The position numbers were made by a program, and so were the translations under genes. From Photobacterium damselae (lineage in GTDB: Bacteria > Pseudomonadota > Gammaproteobacteria > Enterobacterales > Vibrionaceae): 64,000 nt of DNA. The stretch spans positions 41,075-105,074 of the forward strand of contig NZ_PYOG01000013.1 in the NCBI RefSeq assembly GCF_003026815.1. The letters run 5' to 3'. This document shows positions 7,944 through 17,600 of the stretch, piece by piece; position 1 is the first letter of the stretch; each line of letters opens with the position of its first letter. Below the pieces are notes generated by a model, which was not told the DNA's origin, made no database searches, and saw only the letters and a list, made by a program, of their open reading frames with translations.

Positions 7944-8597
7944 TCAATTTGACTCGGTGTTATTTCTATTCAAATCAGTAAACGTCGTAATATTTTCTTT
8001 AGACTCAAGCCATGCTCGGTTCGCATCACCTGCAATAATGGCATCAACAATACCATTATGACTGATGCCACTTTGTGAGAGATCATAATCATGGTGAGTT
8101 AGCTTAATGTAACTCTTTAGCTGATTTGAAATTTGTTCATATATCTTAATGAATTTATTGCTTTTACTGATTTCAACGACCTTACGATGAAACTCAAAAT
8201 CCTTTTCACATACCGCAATAATATCTAATGAATCATTGAGACAGAATTGGCAGAAATCCTGATAGATACGGCTTAATTCTTTCTTATCTTCTTCTGTTGC
8301 TCGCTCCGCAGCCATAACCGCGGCTTGTGATTCAATAGCAACTCGTAAATTGTACAGTTCCCATAAATCATCTTGCGATAGGGTAAAGACATGCCAGCCT
8401 ACATAAGGTTTCTGAACCACTAACCCTTCATGTGACAATGAGTTTAATGCCATGCGAACCGTACTGCGTGACAGCTCAAGATCTTTTGATAGCGTACTTT
8501 CGACAATCTTTTCGCCCATCGCTAACTGACCAGAAACGATCATATTTCTAATAAATTCAGTCGCTTGCTCTTCTAAACTCTGCTTATTGATCTTCAT
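7944..8597 (-). CDS. GntR-family (FadR/FCD subfamily) transcriptional regulator
   Basis: This 217-residue protein has an N-terminal winged helix-turn-helix (residues about 8-70; SKDLELSRSTVRMALNSLSHEGLV) and a C-terminal all-helical FCD ligand domain (about 80-210) with the expected metal-binding pattern of D and H residues (FEFHRKV, ISHNGIVDAI). FCD regulators bind small organic acids, often sugar acids or hydroxy acids. It is divergent from the UxaA-like genes, and a perfect 13-base palindrome lies in the shared upstream region, so it very probably controls that operon and itself. The ligand is unknown. Confidence 0.9.
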   Translation of the reverse strand: MKINKQSLEEQATEFIRNMIVSGQLAMGEKIVESTLSKDLELSRSTVRMALNSLSHEGLVVQKPYVGWHVFTLSQDDLWELYNLRVAIESQAAVMAAERATEEDKKELSRIYQDFCQFCLNDSLDIIAVCEKDFEFHRKVVEISKSNKFIKIYEQISNQLKSYIKLTHHDYDLSQSGISHNGIVDAIIAGDANRAWLESKENITTFTDLNRNNTESN

Positions 8598-8699
8598 TTC
8601 CCTGACTCGCTTTAGTGCAAGTTTTTAAGTTGTTGAAAAATATAACACAAACTTGTGAAGCTTGTCATATTTTGTATTCTGTAGATCTGTATACTGCCG

Positions 8700-8712
8700 A
8701 TTGTCGGACAAT
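8700..8712. promoter_or_regulatory. Candidate GntR/FCD operator
   Basis: ATTGTC-G-GACAAT is a perfect palindrome 39 bases before the UxaA-like start and 102 bases from the GntR start. Its TTGTC-N-GACAA core is a form commonly bound by FCD-type GntR repressors. A partial repeat, AGACAATT, follows directly. Confidence 0.65.
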
Positions 8713-8750
8713 AGACAATTAACTAGTAACGATAAACCGAGAATATAACA

Positions 8751-9080
8751 ATGAAAGCAATAAAACTTTCTCCTGCCGATAATGTGGCAACACTGCTTGG
8801 CGACGTGGCAAAAAATGAGTGGGTGGAAATTATTTCCGCTGATAATGAAGTTATTGCTGAGATTAAAGCTCTGCAAAAAATCCCCTTCGGTAACAAGATT
8901 GCATTGTGTGATATCGCTCATGCAGAACATATTAACAAGTGTGGTCATTCGATTGGTAAGTCAATTATTGAGATTCCATTAGGACAGCTTGTTCATGTGC
9001 AAAATGTTCGTAGTGAACGTTTAGATATTCCGGAATCCATTATCGAAGAAATCATTAAACAAATGGGGATTGAGCAATAA
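8751..9080 (+). CDS. UxaA-family lyase, small subunit (SAF domain; SuyA-like)
   Basis: This 109-residue protein is a stand-alone SAF domain equivalent to the first 95 or so residues of altronate dehydratase UxaA. Matching features are the opening KLSPADNVATLL, the IPFGNKIALCDIA segment and HSIGKSIIEIPLGQLVHVQN. In canonical UxaA this domain is fused to the catalytic part; here it is a separate gene whose stop overlaps the next start (TAATG). The same split is known for (2R)-3-sulfolactate sulfo-lyase (SuyA/SuyB) and some other UxaA-family enzymes. The substrate is therefore an open question between a sugar acid such as altronate and a sulfonate such as sulfolactate. Confidence 0.85.
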   Translation: MKAIKLSPADNVATLLGDVAKNEWVEIISADNEVIAEIKALQKIPFGNKIALCDIAHAEHINKCGHSIGKSIIEIPLGQLVHVQNVRSERLDIPESIIEEIIKQMGIEQ

Positions 9081-10255
9081 TGACTATGACTTTCAAAGGC
9101 TTTCCACGTCCAAACGGTACATTTGGTATTCGTAATAATGTCATGATTGTTGCTATTGACGAGTGTTGTGAGGGCATCGCTCGTAATATCAGTAAAGAGA
9201 TTGATGACTCTGTTGTGGTTACAAATCACTACACCTGTATGTATGGCGGTAACGAAGAAATGATCGATACCATTATTCATACTGCAACTAATCCCAATAT
9301 TGCTGGCGTATTAGTAATTGCAATGGGATGTGGCTCAATTGATCCTGAAATGGTCGCAGAGCCTATACGTAAAGAAGGGCTTCCTGTTCATACGTTAACC
9401 GTGATTAAAAATAAGGGCACGATCGAAACTATTAAAGATGGCCTTGTGTTAGCTAAAGAGTTAAAAGCTTACGCTGATAGCGTTGAACGTATAGATGCCC
9501 CAATTTCTGCTCTACGCATCGGTATTAAATGCGGCGGTTCAGATACATCAAGTGGCTTAGCATCTAATCCATCTGTGGGTGCAGCATCCGATAAATTAGT
9601 GGATATGGGTGCAACAACAATGGCGGGTGAGTTATTAGAACTGCTAGGTTGTGAAGAGATTTTAAAAGCGCGTTCAGTAACACCGGAAGTTGGTAGCAAA
9701 ATTGAGCGCCTTATTGCTGAAGATCTTAAGCGCTGGCATGTTATTGAAGGCACCGAAACTATGTCTATTGGTAACAGCGTTGGCGGGTTAACCACGATCG
9801 ATGAAAAATCACAAGGCGCAATGCATAAAACAGGTACTCAACCGATTCAAGATTGCCTTCGCATTAATCATATTCATCGTGAAAAACCAACAAAACCAGG
9901 ATTTTATCTAACGGAAACAACAATGCTATGTGGTGGTGCTGCTATGCATTTTGCATCTTTAGGTTGCCAGTTAATTTTGTGGACTGCAGGCGCTGCTGGT
10001 TTTAATAACTCCATTGTGCCAGTGATTCGAGTTTCTGGTAATAGTGCTTTGATCACTGCTGATATGGATATCAATGCTTGCGGAATTATGGATGCAACAG
10101 ACACCATTGATAATGTATCTAATAAAATCATTGATAAAGTTTTTGCTGTTGCTGATGGTTTGCCAACTAATTTAGAAGGGATCGGTTTTGCTTATGCCTC
10201 TTTATATCAAAAAGATCAGCGTTTAGAACATGTTATCGGTATCTGTCCTCAATAA
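9080..10255 (+). CDS. UxaA-family lyase, large catalytic subunit (SuyB/altronate dehydratase-like)
   Basis: This 391-residue protein matches the catalytic part of UxaA: GFPRPNGTFGIRNNV at the start, an AMGCGSID segment, IKCGGSDTSSGLASNPSVG near residue 150, GNSVGGLTTIDEKSQG near 235 and a late WTAGAAGFNNSIVPVIRVSGN. The cysteines in these blocks fit the iron-dependent dehydratase family. It is translationally coupled to the SAF subunit. Canonical bacterial UxaA is one chain of about 495 residues, so the two-chain form favours the SuyAB-like branch (loss of sulfite from sulfolactate) or a related acid dehydratase. No uxaB, uxaC or sulfolactate dehydrogenase genes are nearby. Confidence 0.88.
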   Translation: MTMTFKGFPRPNGTFGIRNNVMIVAIDECCEGIARNISKEIDDSVVVTNHYTCMYGGNEEMIDTIIHTATNPNIAGVLVIAMGCGSIDPEMVAEPIRKEGLPVHTLTVIKNKGTIETIKDGLVLAKELKAYADSVERIDAPISALRIGIKCGGSDTSSGLASNPSVGAASDKLVDMGATTMAGELLELLGCEEILKARSVTPEVGSKIERLIAEDLKRWHVIEGTETMSIGNSVGGLTTIDEKSQGAMHKTGTQPIQDCLRINHIHREKPTKPGFYLTETTMLCGGAAMHFASLGCQLILWTAGAAGFNNSIVPVIRVSGNSALITADMDINACGIMDATDTIDNVSNKIIDKVFAVADGLPTNLEGIGFAYASLYQKDQRLEHVIGICPQ

Positions 10256-10305
10256 TCCTATTCCTTTTAAAAGGGGTAAGATACTCCTAACGTGAGACTA
10301 CAAAA

Positions 10306-11262
10306 ATGAGTAAAACAGCTCCAAATAAATCATTAGGTCTGACTCTTGCGCTTATTTGTGCCGCTTTGTGGGGAGCATCGTTCCCTCTAGGTGGAGTATT
10401 GGCTGGTAAACTTGATCCTGTTGTTTTAGCTATTGCTCGTTATGCAATTGCCACTTTATGTTTTGTTGCCGTATTTATTTTTTCTAAAAAACACACCTTA
10501 AAGAAAATTCAAAGTAAGAAAGATGCCATTTTGTTGATGGCGGCTGGGATTTCCGCCCAAGCAGTATTCTTCTATTTTACAATTCTCGCCTATGAATATA
10601 CTTCATCGGGAGAGATCGGTGTGATAAATGGTATGGCTCCATTTTTAACAATGGCTGCTGTATTTGTTATCGATAAAATTAAACCATCAGCACCGAAAGT
10701 ATTTGCGGTTGTTTTATCTTTAGTGGGTGCTGCTGTTATCGCTTATGACCCATCTAATAAGATTCAAGGTCTAAATTTGGGTCATTTATTTGCTCTCTGT
10801 GGTGTTTTAGGTTTTGTTACTTATAACTATATTTTGGGTAAATTTGGTTCAGATTTAAATTCTCGTTACGATCTGTATTCGAGTAGCTTCTACCAGTTTG
10901 CTTCAGCAACAGTAGCCCTGTTTATTTTGGCTATTGTCACTGGCGCAGATTTCAGTTCTGCTGCTGTGTTAGTGGAAAACGGTAAGAATTTAGGCAGTAT
11001 TTTAGCATTAGGTTTGTTGTGTTCTGGTTTTGCTTACGCACTATGGGAGTTAGCAACACTAAAAACTCAAGATGCGGTTATTACAACAATGGCACTAAAC
11101 GTATTGCCTTTGTTCGCAATGATTGTTGCTTACTTCTTATTGGGAGAAGTGATGACACTGCAGAAATTAGCAGGTGTAGTTACAGTTGTGATTGCACTAT
11201 GTATTTATACGGTTGGTGACAAATTTAAGAAGAAGCCAACAGTCCATCAAGCAACGGTTTAA
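10306..11262 (+). CDS. DMT-superfamily transporter (EamA type)
   Basis: This 318-residue membrane protein has ten predicted segments in two EamA repeats (residues about 12-145 and 160-300); the opening LGLTLALICAALWGASFPLGG and later GEVMTLQKLAGVV are typical. It follows the UxaA-like genes by 50 bases with no terminator, so it is probably in the same GntR-controlled operon. It may import the lyase substrate or export a product; the family does not predict direction or substrate. Confidence 0.88.
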   Translation: MSKTAPNKSLGLTLALICAALWGASFPLGGVLAGKLDPVVLAIARYAIATLCFVAVFIFSKKHTLKKIQSKKDAILLMAAGISAQAVFFYFTILAYEYTSSGEIGVINGMAPFLTMAAVFVIDKIKPSAPKVFAVVLSLVGAAVIAYDPSNKIQGLNLGHLFALCGVLGFVTYNYILGKFGSDLNSRYDLYSSSFYQFASATVALFILAIVTGADFSSAAVLVENGKNLGSILALGLLCSGFAYALWELATLKTQDAVITTMALNVLPLFAMIVAYFLLGEVMTLQKLAGVVTVVIALCIYTVGDKFKKKPTVHQATV

Positions 11263-11276
11263 TTTCTCCATCTTAT

Positions 11277-11309
11277 AAGCTGCTAGCCTGAAAACTGGCA
11301 GCTTTTTTT
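11277..11309 (+). terminator. Rho-independent terminator of the UxaA-like/DMT operon
   Basis: AAGCTGC and GCAGCTT form the stem, with seven T residues running from its 3' arm. It closes the operon and isolates it from the PL8 gene. Confidence 0.8.
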
Positions 11310-11383
11310 ATTAAATCTCATCTACAACGCGCTACAAGTTTGCTGAATTTTTAGATAAGGGGTCTAATGGCCTCTTTTCGATT

Positions 11384-11450
11384 TATATTCGTAGACATTT
11401 TCGAATGTGATTCTCTAGCAGAATATTGCGATTATTTTTCTTGTTATAAT
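11384..11450 (+). promoter_or_regulatory. Promoter region of the first PL8 lyase
   Basis: A TATAAT box at 11445-11450 has no convincing -35 hexamer, which suggests an activator. Upstream lie ATTCG-N10-CGAAT (11387-11406), the overlapping palindrome ACATT-TTCG-AATGT (11395-11408) and a half CRP-like site TGTGATTCTCTAGCA (11406-11420). The TTCGAA core recurs before other genes of the locus. Confidence 0.4.
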
Positions 11451-11527
11451 CAAAATTTGAAGTTCATTTACTTTCATTTTGTTTCTTTTGTTATGTTTTA
11501 GAACAATAAAAAACAAAAGGACTTAAA

Positions 11528-13948
11528 ATGAAACAACTATCACTACTAACTCTATCTATTATCTGTGCGTTTTCATCTATACCAGTACAAGCTAATGATA
11601 ATGAGAGTGCAAATATAGCTTTAACGTCACAGTTAGAAGTTAACGAACAGGCTTTTTCTCAACTTCGACAAAAATGGGCTGAAGGATTTCTTGGGGCTTC
11701 TGATATTGCTTTTGACCAGAAATTAAAGCAAATGGTTATAACCGCAAATAATGGTGCGCAAAAACATTGGAGCTCAATGAATACAGCTTCGACTCGATTG
11801 TCTTTATGGAATGATCTTGTTTTAGATGATCAAAGCGAAGCTGGAAAAAAAGTACTTGGAGCTAAACTTAGAAGCTCCTACCAACGCTTATTTATTATGG
11901 CAAAAGCTTATCAATTGCGAGGTGGTGTTTTACAACATAATCCACAATTGTTAGCGGCAATTATTGATGGCCTTCAATTTTTAAATCAACACTATTATAA
12001 GGTTGGTGCTAAAGAGTGGGGGAATTGGTGGCATTGGGAACTGGGAACCCCGAAAGATATCCATAATATCTTGGTTGTTCTCTACGATCAGTTGCCCGCT
12101 CAATTAATTACCAATTATCTTGATGCAACTCGTTATTTTACCCCTTTGCCAACTCATTTAGGTGCTGGCTCTGGTGCGGATGTTTCAAGTAATCCTCACT
12201 ATCGAGAATCAACAGGGGGTAATAGAACGGATAATACTCAAGTAGTTTTATTACGTGGTATTTTAGCTAATGATAGTGATGAAATTTTTTCGGCTATACA
12301 GGCATTATCTCCTGTTGTTGATTACGTACAAGCCAGTGATGGATTTTACCAAGATGGCAGTTTTCTACAGCATTATGATATCGCTTATAACGGTACGTAT
12401 GGCAATGTACTACTAGGTGGATTAGGGGCTCAGATGAGTTTGGTTGCAAATTCTCCTTGGCAAGTAACCGATCCTAAGCTGCAAGAAATTTATCCGCTTA
12501 TCTTTAAGAGTTATGCCCCGCTATTGTATCGCGGTACTATGATGGAGTTTGTTAATGGTCGAGCGATTTCTCGCCCTCAAGAACAAGGTCATCATGTTGG
12601 ACATAATGTTATTGCCTCTCTTATCCATTATCTCGATGGCGCCTCTGCACAGTATCTCTATCCGTTGCAACAACTGATTAAAACTCAAATTAGCCAAGAT
12701 ACGTATTTAGACTTTTTTGATTCTATTAACCATATAGGTAATTATCAAAAAGCGCAGCAGTTGCTCCAAAATCCACAAATTGACGTGAAAGATAATGTCC
12801 AAGGAGTCTTTACTTTTCCTGCAATGGATCGAGTTGTATACAGAACCGATGATTGGGCATTTAGTTTAGCCATGCACTCAAGTCGATTAGGTAATTTCGA
12901 GTGTATGAATAATGAAAATCGTAAAGGGTGGTTTACGGGAGATGGTATGAGTTATTTCTATACCAATCAATTAGATCATTTCCATGATTATTGGCCTGTA
13001 GTAGATAGTTATCGCCTTCCTGGTACGACCGTCGACGATCAGCTAATGCTTGAGTGTCAAGGGCAACGAAATCAAATTAAAGGTGGACGAAAACTGCAAA
13101 TGGATTGGGTTGGTTCTGCTAAGTTGGATGATATAGCAGTTGCTGGAATGGATTTCATCAATTGGAATGAAACATTAACCGCTAAAAAATCGTGGTTCAT
13201 GTTTGATGATGAAGTTGTCATGTTAGGCTCTAATATTTCATCCCAAATTGGCGCAAATATTACAACAACCGTTGCTAACCGAAAGCAATTAGATAATGGC
13301 AATATTAATGTATTCATCAATGAATATCCTTGGGCAGGTCAATACCCGAATAAGATAAAGAGTCTATTTATTAGCAATGATCAAATGGATGAATCTGGTA
13401 TGGGGTATATTTTTTTAAGTCCACCAGAACTTTCGGTTAAACAAGATACTCGGATCGGAAATTGGAATGAGATAGGAACAAAATCTGGGGAGGTAAGTGC
13501 TGAGTTCATTACTGCAACAATCCGACATTCAGTCGAGCATGATTCTTACGCATACGTTGTGCTGCCAGCAAGTGACTTAGATGATATTTCTGAATATCGT
13601 GATGAGAAGCCTATAAAGATCATAAGACAAGATGATATTGCCCATATTATTCGTTATAAAGATGATAATGTGATTGCGGCTAATATTTGGCAACAGCAGA
13701 AAGTTGAGCTTACTCGACATATATCTGCGATAGGTAAGATGGCGATACTTGTGCAAAAAGAAGAGGGCACTAAACGTATCTCGGTAAGTGACCCATTACA
13801 AAATCAAACTACAGTAGAGCTAGAATTTAAAAAGCCTATCAAGATTATGTCAGACCCAGATCAAAGACTGCAAATAAGTGGACAGAAGATCCTTACGATA
13901 GATGTAACTAATTTAAAAGGGAATAGTTACCAATTCATCGTTAAGTAG
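11528..13948 (+). CDS. Secreted polysaccharide lyase family 8 (chondroitin AC/hyaluronate lyase-like)
   Basis: This 806-residue enzyme has a Sec signal peptide (cleavage near residue 22, VQANDN). An alpha/alpha-toroid domain (about 30-390) carries the PL8 signatures: NWWHWELGTP at 167-176, TGGNRTDN with catalytic Asn232, DGSFLQHYDIAYNGTYG with His282 and Tyr291, and NGRAISR with Arg345 or Arg349. The antiparallel beta domains follow to the C terminus. It cleaves uronate-containing GAGs by beta-elimination to unsaturated disaccharides. The length fits the 700-800 residue AC/hyaluronate/xanthan group; the exact polymer cannot be read from sequence. It has its own promoter and terminator. Confidence 0.92.
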   Translation: MKQLSLLTLSIICAFSSIPVQANDNESANIALTSQLEVNEQAFSQLRQKWAEGFLGASDIAFDQKLKQMVITANNGAQKHWSSMNTASTRLSLWNDLVLDDQSEAGKKVLGAKLRSSYQRLFIMAKAYQLRGGVLQHNPQLLAAIIDGLQFLNQHYYKVGAKEWGNWWHWELGTPKDIHNILVVLYDQLPAQLITNYLDATRYFTPLPTHLGAGSGADVSSNPHYRESTGGNRTDNTQVVLLRGILANDSDEIFSAIQALSPVVDYVQASDGFYQDGSFLQHYDIAYNGTYGNVLLGGLGAQMSLVANSPWQVTDPKLQEIYPLIFKSYAPLLYRGTMMEFVNGRAISRPQEQGHHVGHNVIASLIHYLDGASAQYLYPLQQLIKTQISQDTYLDFFDSINHIGNYQKAQQLLQNPQIDVKDNVQGVFTFPAMDRVVYRTDDWAFSLAMHSSRLGNFECMNNENRKGWFTGDGMSYFYTNQLDHFHDYWPVVDSYRLPGTTVDDQLMLECQGQRNQIKGGRKLQMDWVGSAKLDDIAVAGMDFINWNETLTAKKSWFMFDDEVVMLGSNISSQIGANITTTVANRKQLDNGNINVFINEYPWAGQYPNKIKSLFISNDQMDESGMGYIFLSPPELSVKQDTRIGNWNEIGTKSGEVSAEFITATIRHSVEHDSYAYVVLPASDLDDISEYRDEKPIKIIRQDDIAHIIRYKDDNVIAANIWQQQKVELTRHISAIGKMAILVQKEEGTKRISVSDPLQNQTTVELEFKKPIKIMSDPDQRLQISGQKILTIDVTNLKGNSYQFIVK

Positions 13949-13960
13949 TCGGTGTGTTAT

Positions 13961-13988
13961 GGAGCGAAATGAATCTTTCGCTCCTTTT
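13961..13988. terminator. Terminator after the first PL8 lyase
   Basis: GGAGCGAAA and TTTCGCTCC form a nine-pair stem with a five-base loop followed by TTTTT. The T-run touches the stop codon of the convergent membrane protein. Confidence 0.85.
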
Positions 13989-14542
13989 TATAATGCGTAG
14001 ATAAAAGATAGAAGCCCTAAAATTACAAGTAATAGTCCTGATACTAAATCGTTATATCTGCCTAGAAGTCGACCGATTATGTGATTACCCAGATGATTAC
14101 CTAAGTAGATGAGTAGAATACTGGTTATGAAGGTCAGGACAGTAATTAAGGTAATATTTAAACGAGAAACACTGCCTAAAATCCCAACACCAATATTATT
14201 GATAGAGAGCAATATTCCCAGAATAATAGCGCCTTTAATCCCTAATTCTTTGGTATCGTTTTTTTGAGTCTTTTTTTTATTTGAGAAGCTATTTCCAATA
14301 GACCATATTCCAAGTCCAATAAAAATGATTGAGCCGATATCCGAAGATTCTTGATGTGATATGAGGTGCGTTAACCATTGACCTAAAATCATAGAAAGAT
14401 AAGTAACAACGGCGATAATAGTGGCAATAATGGTATTAGATAGTAAAGATATTTGTTTATGTTTAACTCCATAAGAGAAACCAATAACAAAGTTATCTAA
14501 ATTAGATGATAAGCTAAAAAGTAAAGCAAGTAGAAAGGTCAT
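13988..14542 (-). CDS. MntP/YtaF-like membrane protein
   Basis: This 184-residue protein has six predicted membrane segments. Its opening (LLALLFSLSSNLDNFVIGFSYG) with an aspartate in the first segment resembles the YtaF/MntP group, members of which export manganese or have unknown roles in sporulating bacteria. A second related segment around residues 90-110 (GILLSINNIGVGI) completes the two-repeat layout, but the second repeat has N in place of the acidic residue seen in MntP, so metal transport is uncertain. It sits between the two PL8 genes with no clear functional link. Confidence 0.7.
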   Translation of the reverse strand: MTFLLALLFSLSSNLDNFVIGFSYGVKHKQISLLSNTIIATIIAVVTYLSMILGQWLTHLISHQESSDIGSIIFIGLGIWSIGNSFSNKKKTQKNDTKELGIKGAIILGILLSINNIGVGILGSVSRLNITLITVLTFITSILLIYLGNHLGNHIIGRLLGRYNDLVSGLLLVILGLLSFIYAL

Positions 14543-14626
14543 AATATAAAGCCTAAAAATTGCTTTATAGATTTTTTATCAATAAGTTACGAGTGGTTTT
14601 ATTGCAGGATTATATTTCATTTATTG

Positions 14627-14655
14627 AAGATAGCCAGCAAGCAACTGGCTATCTT
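14627..14655 (-). terminator. Hairpin downstream of the second PL8 lyase
   Basis: AAGATAGCCAG and CTGGCTATCTT form an 11-pair perfect stem with a seven-base loop, 22 bases after the minus-strand lyase stop. The T-run on the minus strand is weak, so efficiency is uncertain. Confidence 0.6.
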
Positions 14656-14676
14656 AGTATCACAATTAAAGATGTA

Positions 14677-17600
14677 TTATTTTGCGATTAAACCGAACTG
14701 TAACACTTCAGCATCCGTTGTTGTCGTTGTGACTTTGGTATTTTCACCATCGATACTGGTTTGTACCTTGTCTGATGGGGCGGCTAGTTGCCAATGCCCT
14801 TTTACGGTAAAAATACTCGTGACAGGCTGTGATAAATCATAACGCCATGGTCTGCTGTAGATACTCACTTCAACTTGATCGCCATTTTCATCAATTTGAT
14901 CGGGGTCTTGTCCTTTGTAAAAAGCAAAATCAGGATTAACGATACTTAAAGCCAATTCATCTCCTTGCTGATTAGGCTTGGCGATAATTTGCATTGGTGT
15001 TTCTGCCGATACAACGTGAGTATTGCTGGTAACTTGAGTAGGAGCAAAGAATGCATAGGCTTCGATTCCATCTTTTTCAACGGCATGAAGATTAATATCT
15101 TGCTGTAATACGTGATATTTTGGTTTTACCGCCTCAGTACCATCTATAGTAATCGCGTATTCATAACTTCGATTTTTTGCTTGAATGCCATGCTCGATCA
15201 CAGCAGAAGCAAAATTACCCGTTGTGACTTTACCATCATCCTCATCATTGGAGGTTTGAGTTTGATAGCTAATGTTAAGTGGTTGCTCATTGGTTGCTGA
15301 AATAAAATAGTAGTTATGAGCAGGATCTTGCAGAGTAATTTCTCCAGATAAAGAGTCAGCATAGTCAAGATTGCTAATAGGAGTACCATTCACTTCGATT
15401 GGTTCTAGCGATGAAACTGAGTGTTGGAATAAGGTTGTTTCTACAGGATATAGGGGATCATCACTGTTGATATTAGATCCCAGGGCAATCACATTATTAT
15501 CAAAAATGAAGTAGGATTTATTAGCAGTAAAACCTTGTTGTTGATATTTCTTATGCCCTTGTAGTTTCATTGCAAACATTGCCATGTGATCGTCAAGACG
15601 ATTTGCTCCCGAATAAGCTTCAGTGGAGAGCAACATTTCTTCAATACCGGCTCCTGATAATTGGTTTAATACGGCTTTCAGTTTGTTGTTAGGTAAATGA
15701 ATCGTTGTGGTACCTGGATAGCGATTCCAGTCCCAACCGTCGTGACTAAATGCACGCAGAGAATAATCGGCAGGAGTAATTTCTAACTGACCATATTGGA
15801 GATAACGGCCGTATAGATTATTTGCTGCATAGGTTTCATTTCCGACTAAATAACGGCTAAATCCTCTTGCTGTGGCGAGCCAAGACTTTTGTGTATCACT
15901 GTGACTCGAGCCTCGAACTACAGCCATTGAGGCATAATTCATTGCCCAGCTGCCGACAGGCTCATTTTCAGCTTTAATTCCTTCAAATTCAGTTTTATTT
16001 GTCAGGTTAGCAAATGCAGCTGCAAGCTCTGGATCAATTAGATGGGTTTGATCGGGGGAGCCAGCTAAAGCCAGCCACTTAAATGGGGTTGCAGTAATCT
16101 TTTGTTTACCATCTGGGTGGCGTCCACTCAAAACAATTGGGGTATTGGTCTCTTTGGTGTAGATACGCATCTTAAGTAATGCATCTTTAATTCTGCTATG
16201 AGCTTGTGGTGTGATCTGATAAGGGCTGTTACTGAGTCCAAAAACGGCTCCGGCTAAGCCACTGAAAGCATCTTTGCCATATGCAGGGTAATGCTGAGAG
16301 TGGTGAAATATACTGCCGTCAGGCTTAAAACCACCACCAAGTCCATCTGATGCGAGTAGTGTTTTACTCAACCACGTTTGCAGTTGTTGAAGCATGTCAT
16401 GACGTTCGGACGAGTTAGGAAGTAAGAGAAAGCTTTTTATCATCCATTGTAGCTGAGTATTTAAAATATCAACATTTGAAGCTGTAATATCTTGGTCTGT
16501 TTCATAAATTCGACCAGTGGCATTAAACCACATCATAGATTGTTGAGCGGATTGTAATAGGTGATGTTGTGCCAACAATTGTCGAGCAATAAATAGGGCA
16601 TCGAAATATTCGCGAGTTTGGTAGCCAACATGAGTAATAACTTGCAAACCGGATCCACCTTGCCATCCTTGATCAAAAGAATAAGAGACTGCATTGATAA
16701 ATGCTTTTTCTAAAGCGGCTCGATTGGCATTGGAAAGGGATTCACTGCGAAGGAGTTTGGCGCTTTCTAACAATATTTTACCAAGGTCTCGAATATTAGC
16801 GGTATCGGTTACCATGGCCAAAGTAGCATCATCTAAAATGCCTGTTTTTAGATAATTTTGACGTTTAGGATGGTCGAGCGGTTTCCCTTGCCAGCTGCCA
16901 TCTGTATTTTGGGTTAATGCGAATTTTTGATAGCTTGCGAGATTTTTATCGATTTGCTGCTGGGTAATGGTTGCATGTGGGTTAACGGCAAGATATTGAT
17001 CAAATTGCTGATACAAGTTGGCAGTATCGCCAGATGTATCATCAAATGGGACAGTAAAATCAAATGTTGCATGATGTTCTTTTAACATCTCGTCATACAT
17101 CATCAACGCTGTCCAGTTTTTACTCGCCATATCAACAACGGTTGGATTTACAAAAGGCTGTTGATAATCAGCGGTTGGCCAACGGTTATCTACGGGGACT
17201 GACATCATCATTTGGTCAAAGTAAATCGTTCCACTTGCTTGCGGTGCGATAATACGGAGTCGATCCATATTGGCGTTCGCTTGTCCTTGCATGTTTCTAT
17301 ATGGTACGGCAATTCCTCGCCAACCTTTGAAGTTTAATCGGTAATGGAATTTGACTTGAGTGGAGTCATCCGTTCCAAATTCAAAAAGCAAACTATCATC
17401 AATTGGTTTTTCATTGTAAATCCATGCAGTGAATGTTTGAGGGGTAATTGCATCTTCTTTTTCAGGGCTATATCCAATGGCTTGATGAAAAGTCAGCATA
17501 GTTGTTGGGTCAAACTGCCAACGCAGAGATTGAGCGCCGTCTTTATAGTGTCGATTGGTTACAGCTAATGACTGAGTAGCTGTAGTTGTAATTGCTTGTG

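Noticed and set aside
8625..8948. Minus-strand frame over the GntR-UxaA gap
   Set aside because: It overlaps the palindrome and the start of the SAF gene, and has no family resemblance.
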